A DNA stretch of 64,000 nucleotides. Source: a virus. Positions 1 to 13,800 of this stretch are shown in pieces; position 1 is the first letter of the stretch, and each line of letters starts with the position of its first letter. Where the stretch lies: positions 46,922 through 110,921 of IMG/VR virus record IMGVR_UViG_3300042294_004068, one strand, 5' to 3'. The notes beneath the pieces are model-generated. The model was given only the letters and a program-made list of their open reading frames with translations. It was not told where the DNA came from and made no database searches. The translations under genes were made by a program, and so were the position numbers.

Positions 1-3638
<3,638 letters not shown>

Positions 3639-3659
3639 GAATGACAGAGAGGAGATAAC

Positions 3660-4361
3660 ATGCCAGCAATTGATTTTCCAAATAACCCGACGCTAAATCA
3701 GGTTTACACAAATGGAGTTAACACTTATTCTTGGGATGGTACTGCTTGGCGACTAGTTCGTACTAGTGCTCAAGGTCCTACTGGTCCTACAGGACCAGCA
3801 GGTGCAGACTCAACAGCTATTGGTGCAACTGGACCTACAGGTGCGCAAGGACCAACTGGCCCAGAAGGACCAGCAGGAGCTCCTTCAACTACACCTGGTC
3901 CAATTGGACCTACAGGTGCGACAGGTTCTTTCGCGATTGAACCTTGGACTTTATATACACCTGTTTGGTATGGCAGCACAACTAATCCGCAAATCGGTAA
4001 TGGAATTATTCAAGGTAGATATACCTATGTAGGTGCAACAATTTTTGGAGAAATTAGAATTCAAGCTGGAACTTCTGGATTTAACAGAGGAAGTGGAACT
4101 TATTCTCTAAGCCTTCCTTCAAACGGTATCGTCGAGAATTACCAGCCTGTAGGGCAAGTGGTTATGCGAGATGAAGGTCCAGGTATTACTTACTTTGGAA
4201 CTGCAATTTTCAACAATAACTTTACAAACAGAATTGAATTGTTTATGCACTCACAGTCTGCAACATTTGATGAAGGTGTAGCAGTTACTGAAAGCACTCC
4301 ATTTTTGTTTAGCGGTAATGACAAGATTCTTGTCCAATTCACATACGAGTCAGTGGTATAG
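3660..4361 (+). CDS. Short collagen-like appendage protein
   Basis: A 233-residue protein. It opens with a bead beginning MPAIDFPNNPTLNQ and ending in YSWDGTAWRLV (residues 1-35), a head module shared with the genes starting at 4376 and 7418. Collagen-type triplets fill about residues 38-95. The C-terminal 130 residues form a single non-repetitive, probably beta-rich domain. A GAGGAGA ribosome site lies just before the ATG, and the gene follows the preceding stop by 21 bases. The layout of attachment head, collagen shaft and globular tip suggests a small fiber subunit. The tip could bind host or another fiber, but no known fold is recognisable by eye. Confidence 0.8.
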   Translation: MPAIDFPNNPTLNQVYTNGVNTYSWDGTAWRLVRTSAQGPTGPTGPAGADSTAIGATGPTGAQGPTGPEGPAGAPSTTPGPIGPTGATGSFAIEPWTLYTPVWYGSTTNPQIGNGIIQGRYTYVGATIFGEIRIQAGTSGFNRGSGTYSLSLPSNGIVENYQPVGQVVMRDEGPGITYFGTAIFNNNFTNRIELFMHSQSATFDEGVAVTESTPFLFSGNDKILVQFTYESVV

Positions 4362-4375
4362 GAGGCGAGTAGATA

Positions 4376-6265
4376 ATGGCAGCTATTGATTTTCCTAATT
4401 CTCCTACACCAAACGATTTATTTACTTCAGGTAGTCAAACTTGGCAGTGGGATGGAACTTCTTGGAACTTAGTTATTTCTCAAGTTGTTGGTCCTACTGG
4501 TCCTCAAGGTCCTACTGGAGCAGCAAGTAATGTAACTGGTCCTACAGGTGCGACAGGCACTGTTCTTTTAGCATCAGACACTCCTCCAACTGGAGCTTCT
4601 GCAGGTGATGCTTGGTTAAATACTGCAACTGGAAAAATTTATGTTTACTTTGATGACTACTGGGTTGAGTCTGCATCAAGTTTGAGCGGTAGCCAAGGTC
4701 CTACTGGAGCTACAGGTGCTACTGGCCCTCAAAGTACAGTTCTAGGTCCAACTGGTCCTACAGGTTCTACAGGACCAACAGGCCCACAAGGAAATACAGG
4801 CCCATCTGGTCCTCGAGGTTTTGACATCACTGGGCCTACTGGTCCACAAGGTCCTACAGGTGCACAAGGTGTAACTGGTCCTGAAGGTGAAAGAGGTCCT
4901 ACAGGTCCTATTGGACCAATCGGAAATACTGGTCCTCAAGGTGAAGAAGGTACAACTGGCCCAACTGGTGCACAAGGTTTGCAAGGTGCTACTGGCCCAA
5001 CTGGTCCTCGCGGATTCGTCGGTCCTACTGGCCCAGTAGGTGCTACTGGTCCGTCAGTAACTGGTGCGACAGGTGCAACTGGTGCTTCTGGCCCGACAGG
5101 TCCTGCAGGTGGACCTACAGGTCCAACAGGAGCAACAGGCCCTACTGGTTCTGAAGGTCCAACTGGTGCTGCTGGTCTTCGTGGTGCGACTGGTGCTACA
5201 GGTGCCACAGGTGCTGCCTCTACTATTCCAGGACCTACAGGTCCTACAGGTCCATCTGTAACTGGCCCAACTGGTGCTGCTTCCAATATTCCAGGACCAA
5301 CAGGTCCTACAGGACCAACAGGTGCTGGTCCTACTGGTCCTACAGGTTCAGCGGGAGCAAGTTTTGCTGGAGTAACATCTACAAGCAACCTTTCTGTTTC
5401 TTTAGGATCTGAAAACTTTATTGTTAATAAAGTTGATGCTTTTGCTGTCGGAACTCGAGCTCGTTTAGCTAGTGCTAGCTTCCCTCAGGATTATATGGAA
5501 GGTGTCATCACCACAATTGTTGGCACAAGCATCACCATGTTTGTGGACAAGGTAAATGGTGAAGGAAATACATATGCAAGTTGGAACTTAGTTCTTGGTG
5601 CTGGAGAAATCGGACCTACAGGTCCTACTGGTCCTCAGGGTGCTTCTATTAAGTTTAAAGGTACTGTTCAATTTGACGTAAATCTTCCAGCAAGTGGAAA
5701 TCAAATTAACGATGCTTATGTAGTTTCTGCAACAGGTGACCTTTGGGTTTGGAACGGAACTACTTGGCAAAATGTGGGACGTATTCAAGGTCCTACTGGA
5801 GGCACAGGGCCTACTGGGTCACAAGGACTAATTGGTCCTACAGGTCCTACAGGTGCTGATAGCACAGTTGCAGGACCTACTGGACCTACTGGAAGCACTG
5901 GACCTACAGGCTCTACTGGTATTCAAGGACCAACTGGACCTGCATTCTTTAATCTAACTGGTCCTCAGTATTTAGCTTCTGTAACTCTTACTGCTAATGA
6001 CAATGCTTCTTTAGTCAAGTTGAACAGCTCTTCTCCTACTGTTGTAACTATTCCAGCAGATGGAACTAGCGGATATACATTCGACACTGGTTCTCAGATT
6101 GTTTTGACGCAATTAGGTAGTGCTGTTTTCAGTGTTACTGGTGCTGCAGGAGTTAGTGTTCTTAGTGAAGGAAGTCGCTATACAAGTAAGCAGCGTTATG
6201 CAGTAGCTTCTCTAATTAAACTTGGAGCTAATTCGTGGTTGTTAAGCGGAAACCTACAGGCTTAG
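4376..6265 (+). CDS. Collagen-like fiber protein
   Basis: A 629-residue protein. It has the shared head module (MAAIDFPNS... ending WDGTSWNLV), a YVYFD..W bead at about residues 60-100, and a long and almost uninterrupted collagen-type shaft (about residues 105-330). An intervening domain (about 335-405) and a WVWNGTTW bead (about 420-465) follow. The C-terminal 90 residues end in [19 protein letters not shown]. That tip is clearly related to the end of the 153-residue protein at 22634 (RYSVASAVKIGTNEWILVG), so these tips are paralogous. The GGAGG ribosome site at about 4362-4366 is well placed. It probably forms a trimeric fiber on the tail; function is inferred from architecture only. Confidence 0.82.
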   Translation: MAAIDFPNSPTPNDLFTSGSQTWQWDGTSWNLVISQVVGPTGPQGPTGAASNVTGPTGATGTVLLASDTPPTGASAGDAWLNTATGKIYVYFDDYWVESASSLSGSQGPTGATGATGPQSTVLGPTGPTGSTGPTGPQGNTGPSGPRGFDITGPTGPQGPTGAQGVTGPEGERGPTGPIGPIGNTGPQGEEGTTGPTGAQGLQGATGPTGPRGFVGPTGPVGATGPSVTGATGATGASGPTGPAGGPTGPTGATGPTGSEGPTGAAGLRGATGATGATGAASTIPGPTGPTGPSVTGPTGAASNIPGPTGPTGPTGAGPTGPTGSAGASFAGVTSTSNLSVSLGSENFIVNKVDAFAVGTRARLASASFPQDYMEGVITTIVGTSITMFVDKVNGEGNTYASWNLVLGAGEIGPTGPTGPQGASIKFKGTVQFDVNLPASGNQINDAYVVSATGDLWVWNGTTWQNVGRIQGPTGGTGPTGSQGLIGPTGPTGADSTVAGPTGPTGSTGPTGSTGIQGPTGPAFFNLTGPQYLASVTLTANDNASLVKLNSSSPTVVTIPADGTSGYTFDTGSQIVLTQLGSAVFSVTGAAGVSVLSEGSRYTSKQRYAVASLIKLGANSWLLSGNLQA

Positions 6266-6266
6266 A

Positions 6267-7190
6267 ATGCTGATATCTACCCATGCAATGCATGCGACCC
6301 TGCCAGTAGCTTTTTTACCTACTAGCTGGTCACTTGTTCCTACCAGTTCTTTTGGCTCTACCAACATTAATTCAATTGCTACAAATGGCATGGGGCAATT
6401 TGTAGCAGTCGGTAGTTCTGGAAAACTTGCCACATCTAACGATGTTTCAACTAGTTGGACCCAGAGAACTTCTGGTTTTGCTGGTAGCAATATTTATGCA
6501 GTGGCATATGGAGACGATATTTATGTTGTTGGAGGAAGTTCTGGAAAACTTGCTACATCAACTGATGGAATAAACTGGACACTACGTTCATCTTCTTTTG
6601 GTGCTAGTGCAATCTTGGGAATCACATACTCTCAAGCGGCAGGTTTGTGGATTGCTGTAGGTGGTTCTGGAAAGTTAGCTACCTCTATTGATGGAATTGA
6701 TTGGACTCAAAGACTTTCTTCTTTTGGGACTTCTTTTATAAACAACGTTTATTCTGACGCAAATCTTATTATTGCTGTTGGATATGATGGAAAACTTGCA
6801 ACATCAACAAATGGGGTTAGTTGGACTCAACGCGGGTCATCTTTTATATCAAGCACAATTTTTTCAGTTGTAGGAAATCCAGCAAGAGACAAGTACATTG
6901 CCGTTGGAGACTCAGGAAAAATTGCTAGTTCTACTAATGGTCTTACATGGATTCAGTCTTTCCCAGCAAGTAGTTTCGGATCTTCTCAGATTAGGTCAGT
7001 CGCAGCAAATAGTGAGAACTACTATCTAGCTGGAGGAACTGCAGGAAAAGTTGCTACCTCAACGGATTCTATTCAATGGATTCAAAGAAATTCTGGTGTA
7101 GGCATATCCAACGTAAATGATGTTTATTTCGACGAGTCTTTAGCCATTGTTGTTGGAAACGGTGGCAAAATTGCTTACTCAGGAGGGTAA
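6267..7190 (+). CDS. Seven-repeat beta-propeller-like virion protein
   Basis: A 307-residue protein built from about seven repeats of roughly 42 residues, each with the pattern (V)GG/S-S-GKLATS-T/N-DG-x-x-W and a following FVAVG-like strand. Variants in order are SSGKLATSND, SSGKLATSTDG, GSGKLATSIDG, YDGKLATSTNG, DSGKIASSTNG, TAGKVATSTDS and NGGKIAYSGG. Such spacing is typical of BNR/Ycf48-like beta-propellers, and seven copies would close a seven-bladed ring. It starts one base after the preceding stop, with only a weak ribosome site, so translational coupling is likely; an internal Met at residue 8 is an alternative start. The position among fiber genes suggests a receptor- or glycan-binding head, but no catalytic residues can be assigned. 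Confidence 0.75.
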   Translation: MLISTHAMHATLPVAFLPTSWSLVPTSSFGSTNINSIATNGMGQFVAVGSSGKLATSNDVSTSWTQRTSGFAGSNIYAVAYGDDIYVVGGSSGKLATSTDGINWTLRSSSFGASAILGITYSQAAGLWIAVGGSGKLATSIDGIDWTQRLSSFGTSFINNVYSDANLIIAVGYDGKLATSTNGVSWTQRGSSFISSTIFSVVGNPARDKYIAVGDSGKIASSTNGLTWIQSFPASSFGSSQIRSVAANSENYYLAGGTAGKVATSTDSIQWIQRNSGVGISNVNDVYFDESLAIVVGNGGKIAYSGG

Positions 7191-7192
7191 AG

Positions 7193-7369
7193 ATGTTTAG
7201 ATACAACTTGACATATGACAATCCAAGAGGCCCTATGGTCGAGATTTTAGATGGTGCCAACGTGATTGACGAGAGTGGTCCGTGGGAGTCTATCGAGTCA
7301 GCCACTACTTGGGCAGAAGCATATGTGGGATTAAAAAATTCAAATGAATCAGAACCAGAAGTTGGATAG
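7193..7369 (+). CDS. Small 58-residue protein of unknown function
   Basis: This short gene encodes 58 residues beginning MFRYNLTYDNPRGPMVEILD and ending EPEVG. A very strong AGGAGGG ribosome site (7181-7187) lies inside the end of the previous gene, 5 bases before the ATG, and the previous stop is only 2 bases upstream. The protein is acidic, has no Cys and no membrane segment, and contains several aromatic residues. I do not recognise it. The excellent ribosome site and tight packing argue that it is translated, perhaps as an accessory or chaperone of the neighbouring fibers. Confidence 0.65.
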   Translation: MFRYNLTYDNPRGPMVEILDGANVIDESGPWESIESATTWAEAYVGLKNSNESEPEVG

Positions 7370-7380
7370 TAATTATCCAA
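7362..7380 (+). terminator. Weak stem-loop after the small gene
   Basis: TTGGATA (7362-7368) can pair with TATCCAA (7374-7380) across a 5-base loop, overlapping the stop codon of the 58-residue gene. The bases that follow are A-rich, not T-rich, so this may be a weak attenuator, an RNA end or chance. Confidence 0.2.
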
Positions 7381-7417
7381 GTAAAATAGATAGTTAGTCC
7401 AGAAAGGAGCAAGCAGA

Positions 7418-8068
7418 GTGGCAGCAATTGATTTTCCAACGCCCGTAGTAGTTGGAGAAGAGTTCACATCTGGCGGTCAAACCTGGGTCTGGACTGGACT
7501 AGTTTGGGAAGCTAAGCGTGTAACTCCAACAGGTCCTACTGGTCCACAAGGTATTCAGGGTCCTACTGGAGCTACAGGTCCACAAGGTGACACTGGTCCA
7601 CAAGGTATTCAAGGTCCGACAGGCCCAGTATCAGATGTAGCTGGTCCTAGTGGTCCAATTGGTCCTACTGGTCCACAAGGACCTACAGGTCCACAGGGTT
7701 TGCAAGGAGACCAAGGTCCTCGCGGTTTTACTGGTCCAACTGGAGCAGATTCAAATGTTACAGGTCCTCAAGGTCCAACAGGCCCTCGTGGTGTTACAGG
7801 TCCTACTGGTACTACAGGACCACAGTCTGAAGTTCCAGGTCCTACAGGTCCTACTGGCCCAGTCGGTAAGTTTACTGCTAGCCCAACTCAACCTGACTTG
7901 TTGACTGCCGTTAATGGTGATGCTTGGTTTGATACAAACACCGCTATTACTTATGTTTTTTACAACGGAGTTTTTATTGAGACTCAGGGTGGTTCAACAG
8001 GACCAGCTGGAGCAACAGGTCCTGTAGGTTCTTTTGCTGTTAGCACAAGCTGGTGGTTAGGTACGTAA
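7418..8068 (+). CDS. Collagen-like appendage protein
   Basis: A 216-residue protein from a GTG start with an AAAGGAG ribosome site. The N-terminus has the shared head module (MAAIDFPTP..., then [15 protein letters not shown]). Collagen-type triplets cover about residues 38-150, followed by a GDAWFDTN...YVFYNG bead (about 165-190) and a very short tail ending [12 protein letters not shown]. It lacks the large C-terminal tip of its paralogs. It could be a shaft-only subunit, or a fiber whose tip is supplied by another protein such as the 894-residue product downstream. Confidence 0.8.
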   Translation: MAAIDFPTPVVVGEEFTSGGQTWVWTGLVWEAKRVTPTGPTGPQGIQGPTGATGPQGDTGPQGIQGPTGPVSDVAGPSGPIGPTGPQGPTGPQGLQGDQGPRGFTGPTGADSNVTGPQGPTGPRGVTGPTGTTGPQSEVPGPTGPTGPVGKFTASPTQPDLLTAVNGDAWFDTNTAITYVFYNGVFIETQGGSTGPAGATGPVGSFAVSTSWWLGT

Positions 8069-8070
8069 TA

Positions 8071-8163
8071 ATGCAAAACACGAGCACTTTTTTAAAATCA
8101 AAGATTTGTAGCAGTGGTATTCTACTAACAGATCTCGTGTGTGGTGAGAGAGGTAATGAATAA
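8071..8163 (+). CDS. Possible 30-residue peptide
   Basis: An ATG two bases after the previous stop opens a 30-codon frame starting MQNTSTFLKSKICSSGILL and ending GERGNE. Its TAA overlaps the ATG of the next gene (TAATG at 8161-8165), the same coupling arrangement used elsewhere in this phage. No good ribosome site precedes it. It may be a real coupled micro-gene or just the leader of the next gene; the stretch has no other content. Confidence 0.25.
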   Translation: MQNTSTFLKSKICSSGILLTDLVCGERGNE

Positions 8164-10847
8164 TGCCCGGCTTTTTAGGTGGTAGCTCAGGCGGCTCAAG
8201 CGGTGTTGGTGGAGAAATTAACTTCCCAAAGGAGTTTATTGACCCAGTAACTAAACTTCGCGTATCCGAGCCTGAGAACCTCATCGATACCGACTTTGAA
8301 TATGGTCTTCAGCCTACTAAGTGGGAAACTGTTGAGCTCATCAACAACACTCCATCATTCTTTTCTAAGTCTGGTGACACCACTATTCCCAACATTACTG
8401 CCATCACAACTAACGATGGCACACGTGAAATTACCGTCAGCACTGGCCTCCCACACGGGCTTGCGGTCGGTATTCCTATTAACGTAACAGGAACAAAATC
8501 AATTACAGCCGATGGTGCATACATCATCAACTCTATTCCGAACCCAAATACTTTCACCTACCTATGTCGCGACGTTCAGCTAGGCAATAACTCTATTGAA
8601 GACCTTTACTCCTCAGTTATTACAGGCGAGTTTTTCCAAGGTTCGCAGCTGCGTCTAGCAGACGCCGCTGGTATTACAACAGACGGTGAGTCAGTTTCAA
8701 CACTTACTGTTACAACAGGTTCTACTCACGGTTTTTATGTTGACACTCCGTTCTATTTCTTGAACCTAAACTCAACTATTTCGCAGGAATTCCCTGCAAA
8801 TAACAACGAAGCTAAGTCTTTTGACGCTTCTAACTCTGCTGTAGCCCAAACATTTGACGGTTCTAACACTCTTTCTCAAATCAATATTGATTGGTCTAAC
8901 TCTGCAACTGTAGCTGGCGTTACTAGCACAGTTAATATGAATGCTCAAAACCTTGTGAACAACACTATTACTGTTGCTCACGGCACAGAAAATTTTGCAA
9001 ACAGAGCTGTTGGAACTCCGTTTTACTATGATGTTGTATCTGGAGGCGGATATTTTGCTACCAATCCTCGCGGCGTTGTCTTCCTAAAAACAGCAACTGC
9101 TCTAGGAACTTCTAGCTCTACCTTCCAAGTTTCAGCAGTTCCAGATGGTGATGTCATTGAAATCCCAACCACAATGACAGGAACTTTCCAGTTAGCTAAC
9201 CAAGCACGTACTTTTGCTGGAAATAATACTAACTCTCTTACAGAAGTTGTAGTTGATATTGTTAAAGATACTCCAAAAGTTTTTGATGGTTCAAACAGCT
9301 CTGTTCAAATAGGTCAAGTAACTTCCTACAGCGGCTCCCTAGTAAACGTCACTTCAGCCCAAGCAATCCCTCTCGAGTGGTACTTCGGAGCTATGGTTTT
9401 CTACAACACCACTGGTACCGCTGCAAACGGTCTTACAAATAACACCACTTATTTTATTGACTCTTTCTTCTCTACTGGCGGACTTAACTACGCTTTCACT
9501 CTTAAACCTCTTCCAACTTCAGCAACAATTACATCAATTTCTGGTGGAACTGGTACTCAAACATTTAAACAAATTGGTGTGTCTCCAGATAGAGATATCT
9601 TCCACGTAAAAGACCACGGATACTCTCGCTTTGACATGCTTCGCTATGTTTCACCTGAAAACGGTGCTTTTACAGTAGTTGACTCATCTCAAGTCAAAAA
9701 TTTCTACTTTGTAGCTACAGTTATTGACCAACACAACTTCACTTTGAATCAGACCGTTGGTGAGCTAAGCCCACTAACTATCTCAAGATCAGGCTTTTCT
9801 AGATACGCAATTACTCCAACAACCGTGACGCCTATAGGTATGACTGCCCCTATTACTTATGCAGTTACAAGCGGAACTCTTCCATCAGGTCTGTCTCTCA
9901 ACCCTTCAACTGGAGTTGTTTCTGGAACTCCTACAGAAAATATTGCAGTCCCAGGACGTCAAGTTATTATTACTGGTACAGACGTAGACGGCATTTCTGC
10001 ATTCCAAGTACATACATATCAGTTTGATCAACCTCCTGCTTTGTACTCATTCTCAAGCGTTACATTCACACCAGGTGGTGCTGGTGGTACAGGTGGTCCT
10101 AACCTATCTCAAGCTCGCTCGGGTGCGGGCAACCCTTCATGGGGTAATACTTATATCAACATGCCAGGCAACACTGGAACAATTGTTTGGACTGTCCCTG
10201 AGGTTGCAACATACCGAGTAGAAGCTTATGGAGCAGCTGGTGGTTGGTCCAACGGTTGGGGTGCTCGTGGTGGCTATGGAACTCGTATGCGTGGAGACTT
10301 TAACTGGAGTCTCGGCGATGAAATTAAAATTGTTGTAGGTCAAGCTGGCTCTAATGATGGTTCTACTGGTGCTGGTGGTGGTGGAAGTTTTGTTGCTCGT
10401 CGCTCAGATAACCTTCCATACTTAGTTGCTGGCGGTGGCGGTGGAGCGGGCGCTGGCTGGTACGGATATTCTGACGCAACTACTGGTGAATCTTCCCGAG
10501 GATCTAACTCATTTGGTGGAGCAGGTGGCGGTAACGGTGGTAACGGCGAGTCTCATGGTGGAGGCGGCGGTTTCTATGGGAACGGCGGCGGCTGGGCAGG
10601 ACCTGGCACATCATTCGTAAATGGTGCATACGGCGGCTCTTACTCAAACGCTGGTGGTTTTGGTGGCGGTGGTGCTAACCGCGGTTGGGCTGGCGGTTCT
10701 GGCGGTGGCGGTGGTTACGCTGGTGGACCAAGTTCTTGGTGGTCATCTGCTGGTGGTGGAGCAGGTTCATACAATGCTGGTGCTAACCGTAGTGATTCGG
10801 AAGTTGCCAGTGGCGGTAACGGTCAAGTTTCAATTACGAGACTGTAG
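8163..10847 (+). CDS. Large appendage protein with Ig-like and C-terminal glycine-rich domains
   Basis: An 894-residue virion protein. The N-terminal half includes a module of HGL...G...I/V-N type near residues 75-145 that recurs across this phage's tail proteins. An Ig-like stretch with the signature SGLSLNPSTGVVSGTP (about residues 575-590) resembles putative Ig (He_PIG-type) domains. The last 250 residues (from about 10070) are glycine-rich: a jellyroll-like lead-in (WTVPEVATYRVEAYGAAGG) followed by many GGGGG, GGGAG and GGNGG runs. Such glycine-rich domains occur at receptor-binding tips of aquatic phage fibers. The ATG overlaps the stop of the preceding 30-codon frame, and a GAGAGG site lies upstream. 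An adhesin role is inferred. Confidence 0.75.
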   Translation: MPGFLGGSSGGSSGVGGEINFPKEFIDPVTKLRVSEPENLIDTDFEYGLQPTKWETVELINNTPSFFSKSGDTTIPNITAITTNDGTREITVSTGLPHGLAVGIPINVTGTKSITADGAYIINSIPNPNTFTYLCRDVQLGNNSIEDLYSSVITGEFFQGSQLRLADAAGITTDGESVSTLTVTTGSTHGFYVDTPFYFLNLNSTISQEFPANNNEAKSFDASNSAVAQTFDGSNTLSQINIDWSNSATVAGVTSTVNMNAQNLVNNTITVAHGTENFANRAVGTPFYYDVVSGGGYFATNPRGVVFLKTATALGTSSSTFQVSAVPDGDVIEIPTTMTGTFQLANQARTFAGNNTNSLTEVVVDIVKDTPKVFDGSNSSVQIGQVTSYSGSLVNVTSAQAIPLEWYFGAMVFYNTTGTAANGLTNNTTYFIDSFFSTGGLNYAFTLKPLPTSATITSISGGTGTQTFKQIGVSPDRDIFHVKDHGYSRFDMLRYVSPENGAFTVVDSSQVKNFYFVATVIDQHNFTLNQTVGELSPLTISRSGFSRYAITPTTVTPIGMTAPITYAVTSGTLPSGLSLNPSTGVVSGTPTENIAVPGRQVIITGTDVDGISAFQVHTYQFDQPPALYSFSSVTFTPGGAGGTGGPNLSQARSGAGNPSWGNTYINMPGNTGTIVWTVPEVATYRVEAYGAAGGWSNGWGARGGYGTRMRGDFNWSLGDEIKIVVGQAGSNDGSTGAGGGGSFVARRSDNLPYLVAGGGGGAGAGWYGYSDATTGESSRGSNSFGGAGGGNGGNGESHGGGGGFYGNGGGWAGPGTSFVNGAYGGSYSNAGGFGGGGANRGWAGGSGGGGGYAGGPSSWWSSAGGGAGSYNAGANRSDSEVASGGNGQVSITRL

Positions 10848-10864
10848 GAAAGAGGATAATATAA

Positions 10865-13800
10865 ATGCCAATTAACGTAACAGCTGCTGGTGCTGTTGGT
10901 ACTCACTCTTTTTCTAGAGTAAACGTGAATCTTGATGAAGATTTCATCTACTTTAAGAATACAGCCCCGAACGTTATCCCAGCTGCCCTAGCTCCTGGAG
11001 TAGCATTTTTGTATACATCTGGTGTTGGGTCAGTTACAGGATTTACCGAGAATGGTCTTGTTTATGTAACTACAACTCAACCAAAAAAACTACAATTTAG
11101 TGCAACTTTTAATGGCTCAGCACTCAATCTTACTGATAGCGCAGCTGGTTCAATTAAGTTTAATACTCCAATTGTTTACGCAAATAAGCTAAATATTGAC
11201 GCATCAACACCAACAAATCAAGCAGTGAAGTATTACACAAACGGAACTCCTTTAGTTGGCTTGACTAGTGGAGATACATACTTCTTAAAGAACGTATCAA
11301 TTTCTGAGTTTGCTGGTTCACAGGCACTTTATGCCTTTACTAGCCACACCTTTACAACCTGTGGAAAGACTGGTCGTGTTGGACCTACTCAAACAGAAAT
11401 GCGTAACTTTTATAATACAACTTGGGACGATCAATATATTTCTCAGGGTTCATTTGTCGGTTATCAAGACTGGACAGTTCCTGTATCTGGTATTTACAGC
11501 TTTAACGTTCGTGGTGCTTCTGGTTTTGATGGTAACGGATCTGGTGGTGTAGGCCGCGGAGCTGTTGTTGAAGGACGTATTGCTTTAACTAAAGGTGAAG
11601 TTATTACAATCGCCGTTGGTCAACGTGGTGAGCAAGGTGGAAGTGCTACATGGGGTGGCTCTGGTGGTGGAACATTCGTTGTTCGTAAAACTGGTAACGA
11701 GCCTTTGTTTGTCGCTGGTGGTGGTTCTGCTGAATCAAACTCTGGTGCTGGACGAGATGGTGTTCTTACAAGACTTGGTGGTACATCTACCAATGGTCAG
11801 CAAGCTGGCGGTAGTGTTGGTTTTGGTGGTCGTGCGCAAAGCCCTCTTGGTTACTCTGCTGCTGGTGGAGGTTTCTTCTCTCGCGGACAGAACGGTAGCT
11901 TTGGCTCAGAACCAACATTTGGTGGTGGTTCATTCCTAGACGGTCTAACCATGGGAACTAACATTCGTACTGGTGGTTATGGTGGTTTTGGTGGCGGTGG
12001 TCAATCTGACGGCAACCGTGTAGGTCAGTCTGGTGGTGGCGGTGGCTACTCTGGTGGTGGCGGTGCTCGTTCTACAACAGCCAACCAGTCTGGTGGTGGT
12101 GGTGGCTCATTCATCGTAGCTACTGCTACAAATGTTGGAACTTCTACAGGTATCTTTGACGGAGCAAACACATTTAATGGTTCTCCAATTTCAAACCTTT
12201 CTACATATAACACAGGTGAAGGTCAAGTTACAGTATCACTAGTTTCTAGCTTTACAACTGGTAACAGTATTCACCCAACAGCACAGGATGCAGAAAACGG
12301 TACAAATGCAATTGCCATTGCACCAGCTGGTTCTTCATACCACGCTTTTGTGCCAATCAGCTTAGACATTCAAAATGATCAAATTCATAGTGCTGCTCCA
12401 CACACTCTTACAAATGGTGAAGCAGTTCAAGTAAATTTCAATGGAGTTCCTCCAGTTGGAATAACAAATGGATCAATTTATTACATAAACACAGTCAGTG
12501 CGTTTAGCTACCGATTGAGCACTACTCCTGCACCATCGTTTACAAATATTAACTTAACTGCTCCATCTTCTCGAGAAGTCGCAACAACTGCTAAGTTGAG
12601 TCGTGTTGTTGTAAACACAGCTACTGACACTTTGACTATTAATAACCACGGATTCTTAGTAGACCAACCTCTACGTTACAACGTTGGTGATGGAACAGCT
12701 ATCGTTCCTCTTATTGATCAAGCTACATACTATGTATCTGAAGTTATCAATGCTAACCAAATTAGGTTGAAGTCTTCTTTGAACTCTCCTACTTACATTA
12801 ATTTCACTAATACTGGTACTGGTACTGGTCACAGCTTTATCTTCTTGACTGTTAACGCTCTTGAAGATACTCTCTACATTCCTAACCACGGCCTTGTATC
12901 TGGTCAAGCAATCCGCTATTCAAAGGGTGGTTCTGGAAACGTTGTCATCCCAGGTTTGACTGATAACAACACCTATTACATTGTTAAAGTTGACAACAGC
13001 ATTGTGCGCCTTGCTACAAACAAAGCATTAAGCATTATTGCAAATATCACTAACCAAGATCCATGGCCAGCAACTGGTACTCATTCGCTGTTTATTACAT
13101 CGCTTGATTACACAACTGACACAATCACTCTTCCAAGTCACGGATTCTTGCAGGGAGAGCTTGTTGAATATGACTCAAAGGGTCAGACAGTTGTCAATGG
13201 TTTGACTACTGCTACTCCATACTACGTAATTTTCGTAGATGGAGATAACATCAAACTTGCTACAACTCCAGAAAATGCTGATGCAGGTACAGCTGTTGAT
13301 CTAACAGCGAGCCCAGCAGGTGTTGGACGTCATACTTTACGTTCTTTGTCAAAGACTCCAGATGGTATTTACACCATCACTTCTACACCTTCTCCTCAGA
13401 CATTTACTGTCGAGGCAGCAGGTAACGTTCCAATTATTACAAAGGTGTTTAACCCAAGAGGCACAATCGACCTTGAGCTAAATACTTTCTTTATTCCTTC
13501 TCACGGTTTTACAACTGGAACAAAAGTCACATATGAGCAAGGAGATGCTGCAACTGATATTGCTGGTTTGACAAACAACACTGATTATTATGTTGTTGCA
13601 ATCAACCGTGACTATCTACGTCTAGCAACTTCAGCAGAAAATGCTGCAGCTGGTATTACTCTTAACATCAGCGACCACGGTACTGGTGTTGGTCACAAGC
13701 TTATTACTGACCAAATCAACGGTAACGTAACTGGTTCAGGAACCGTATCTGTTTCATCTGGTTCTGTTCTTGTTAACGGTTCTGGTACTGCGTTCTCGAA

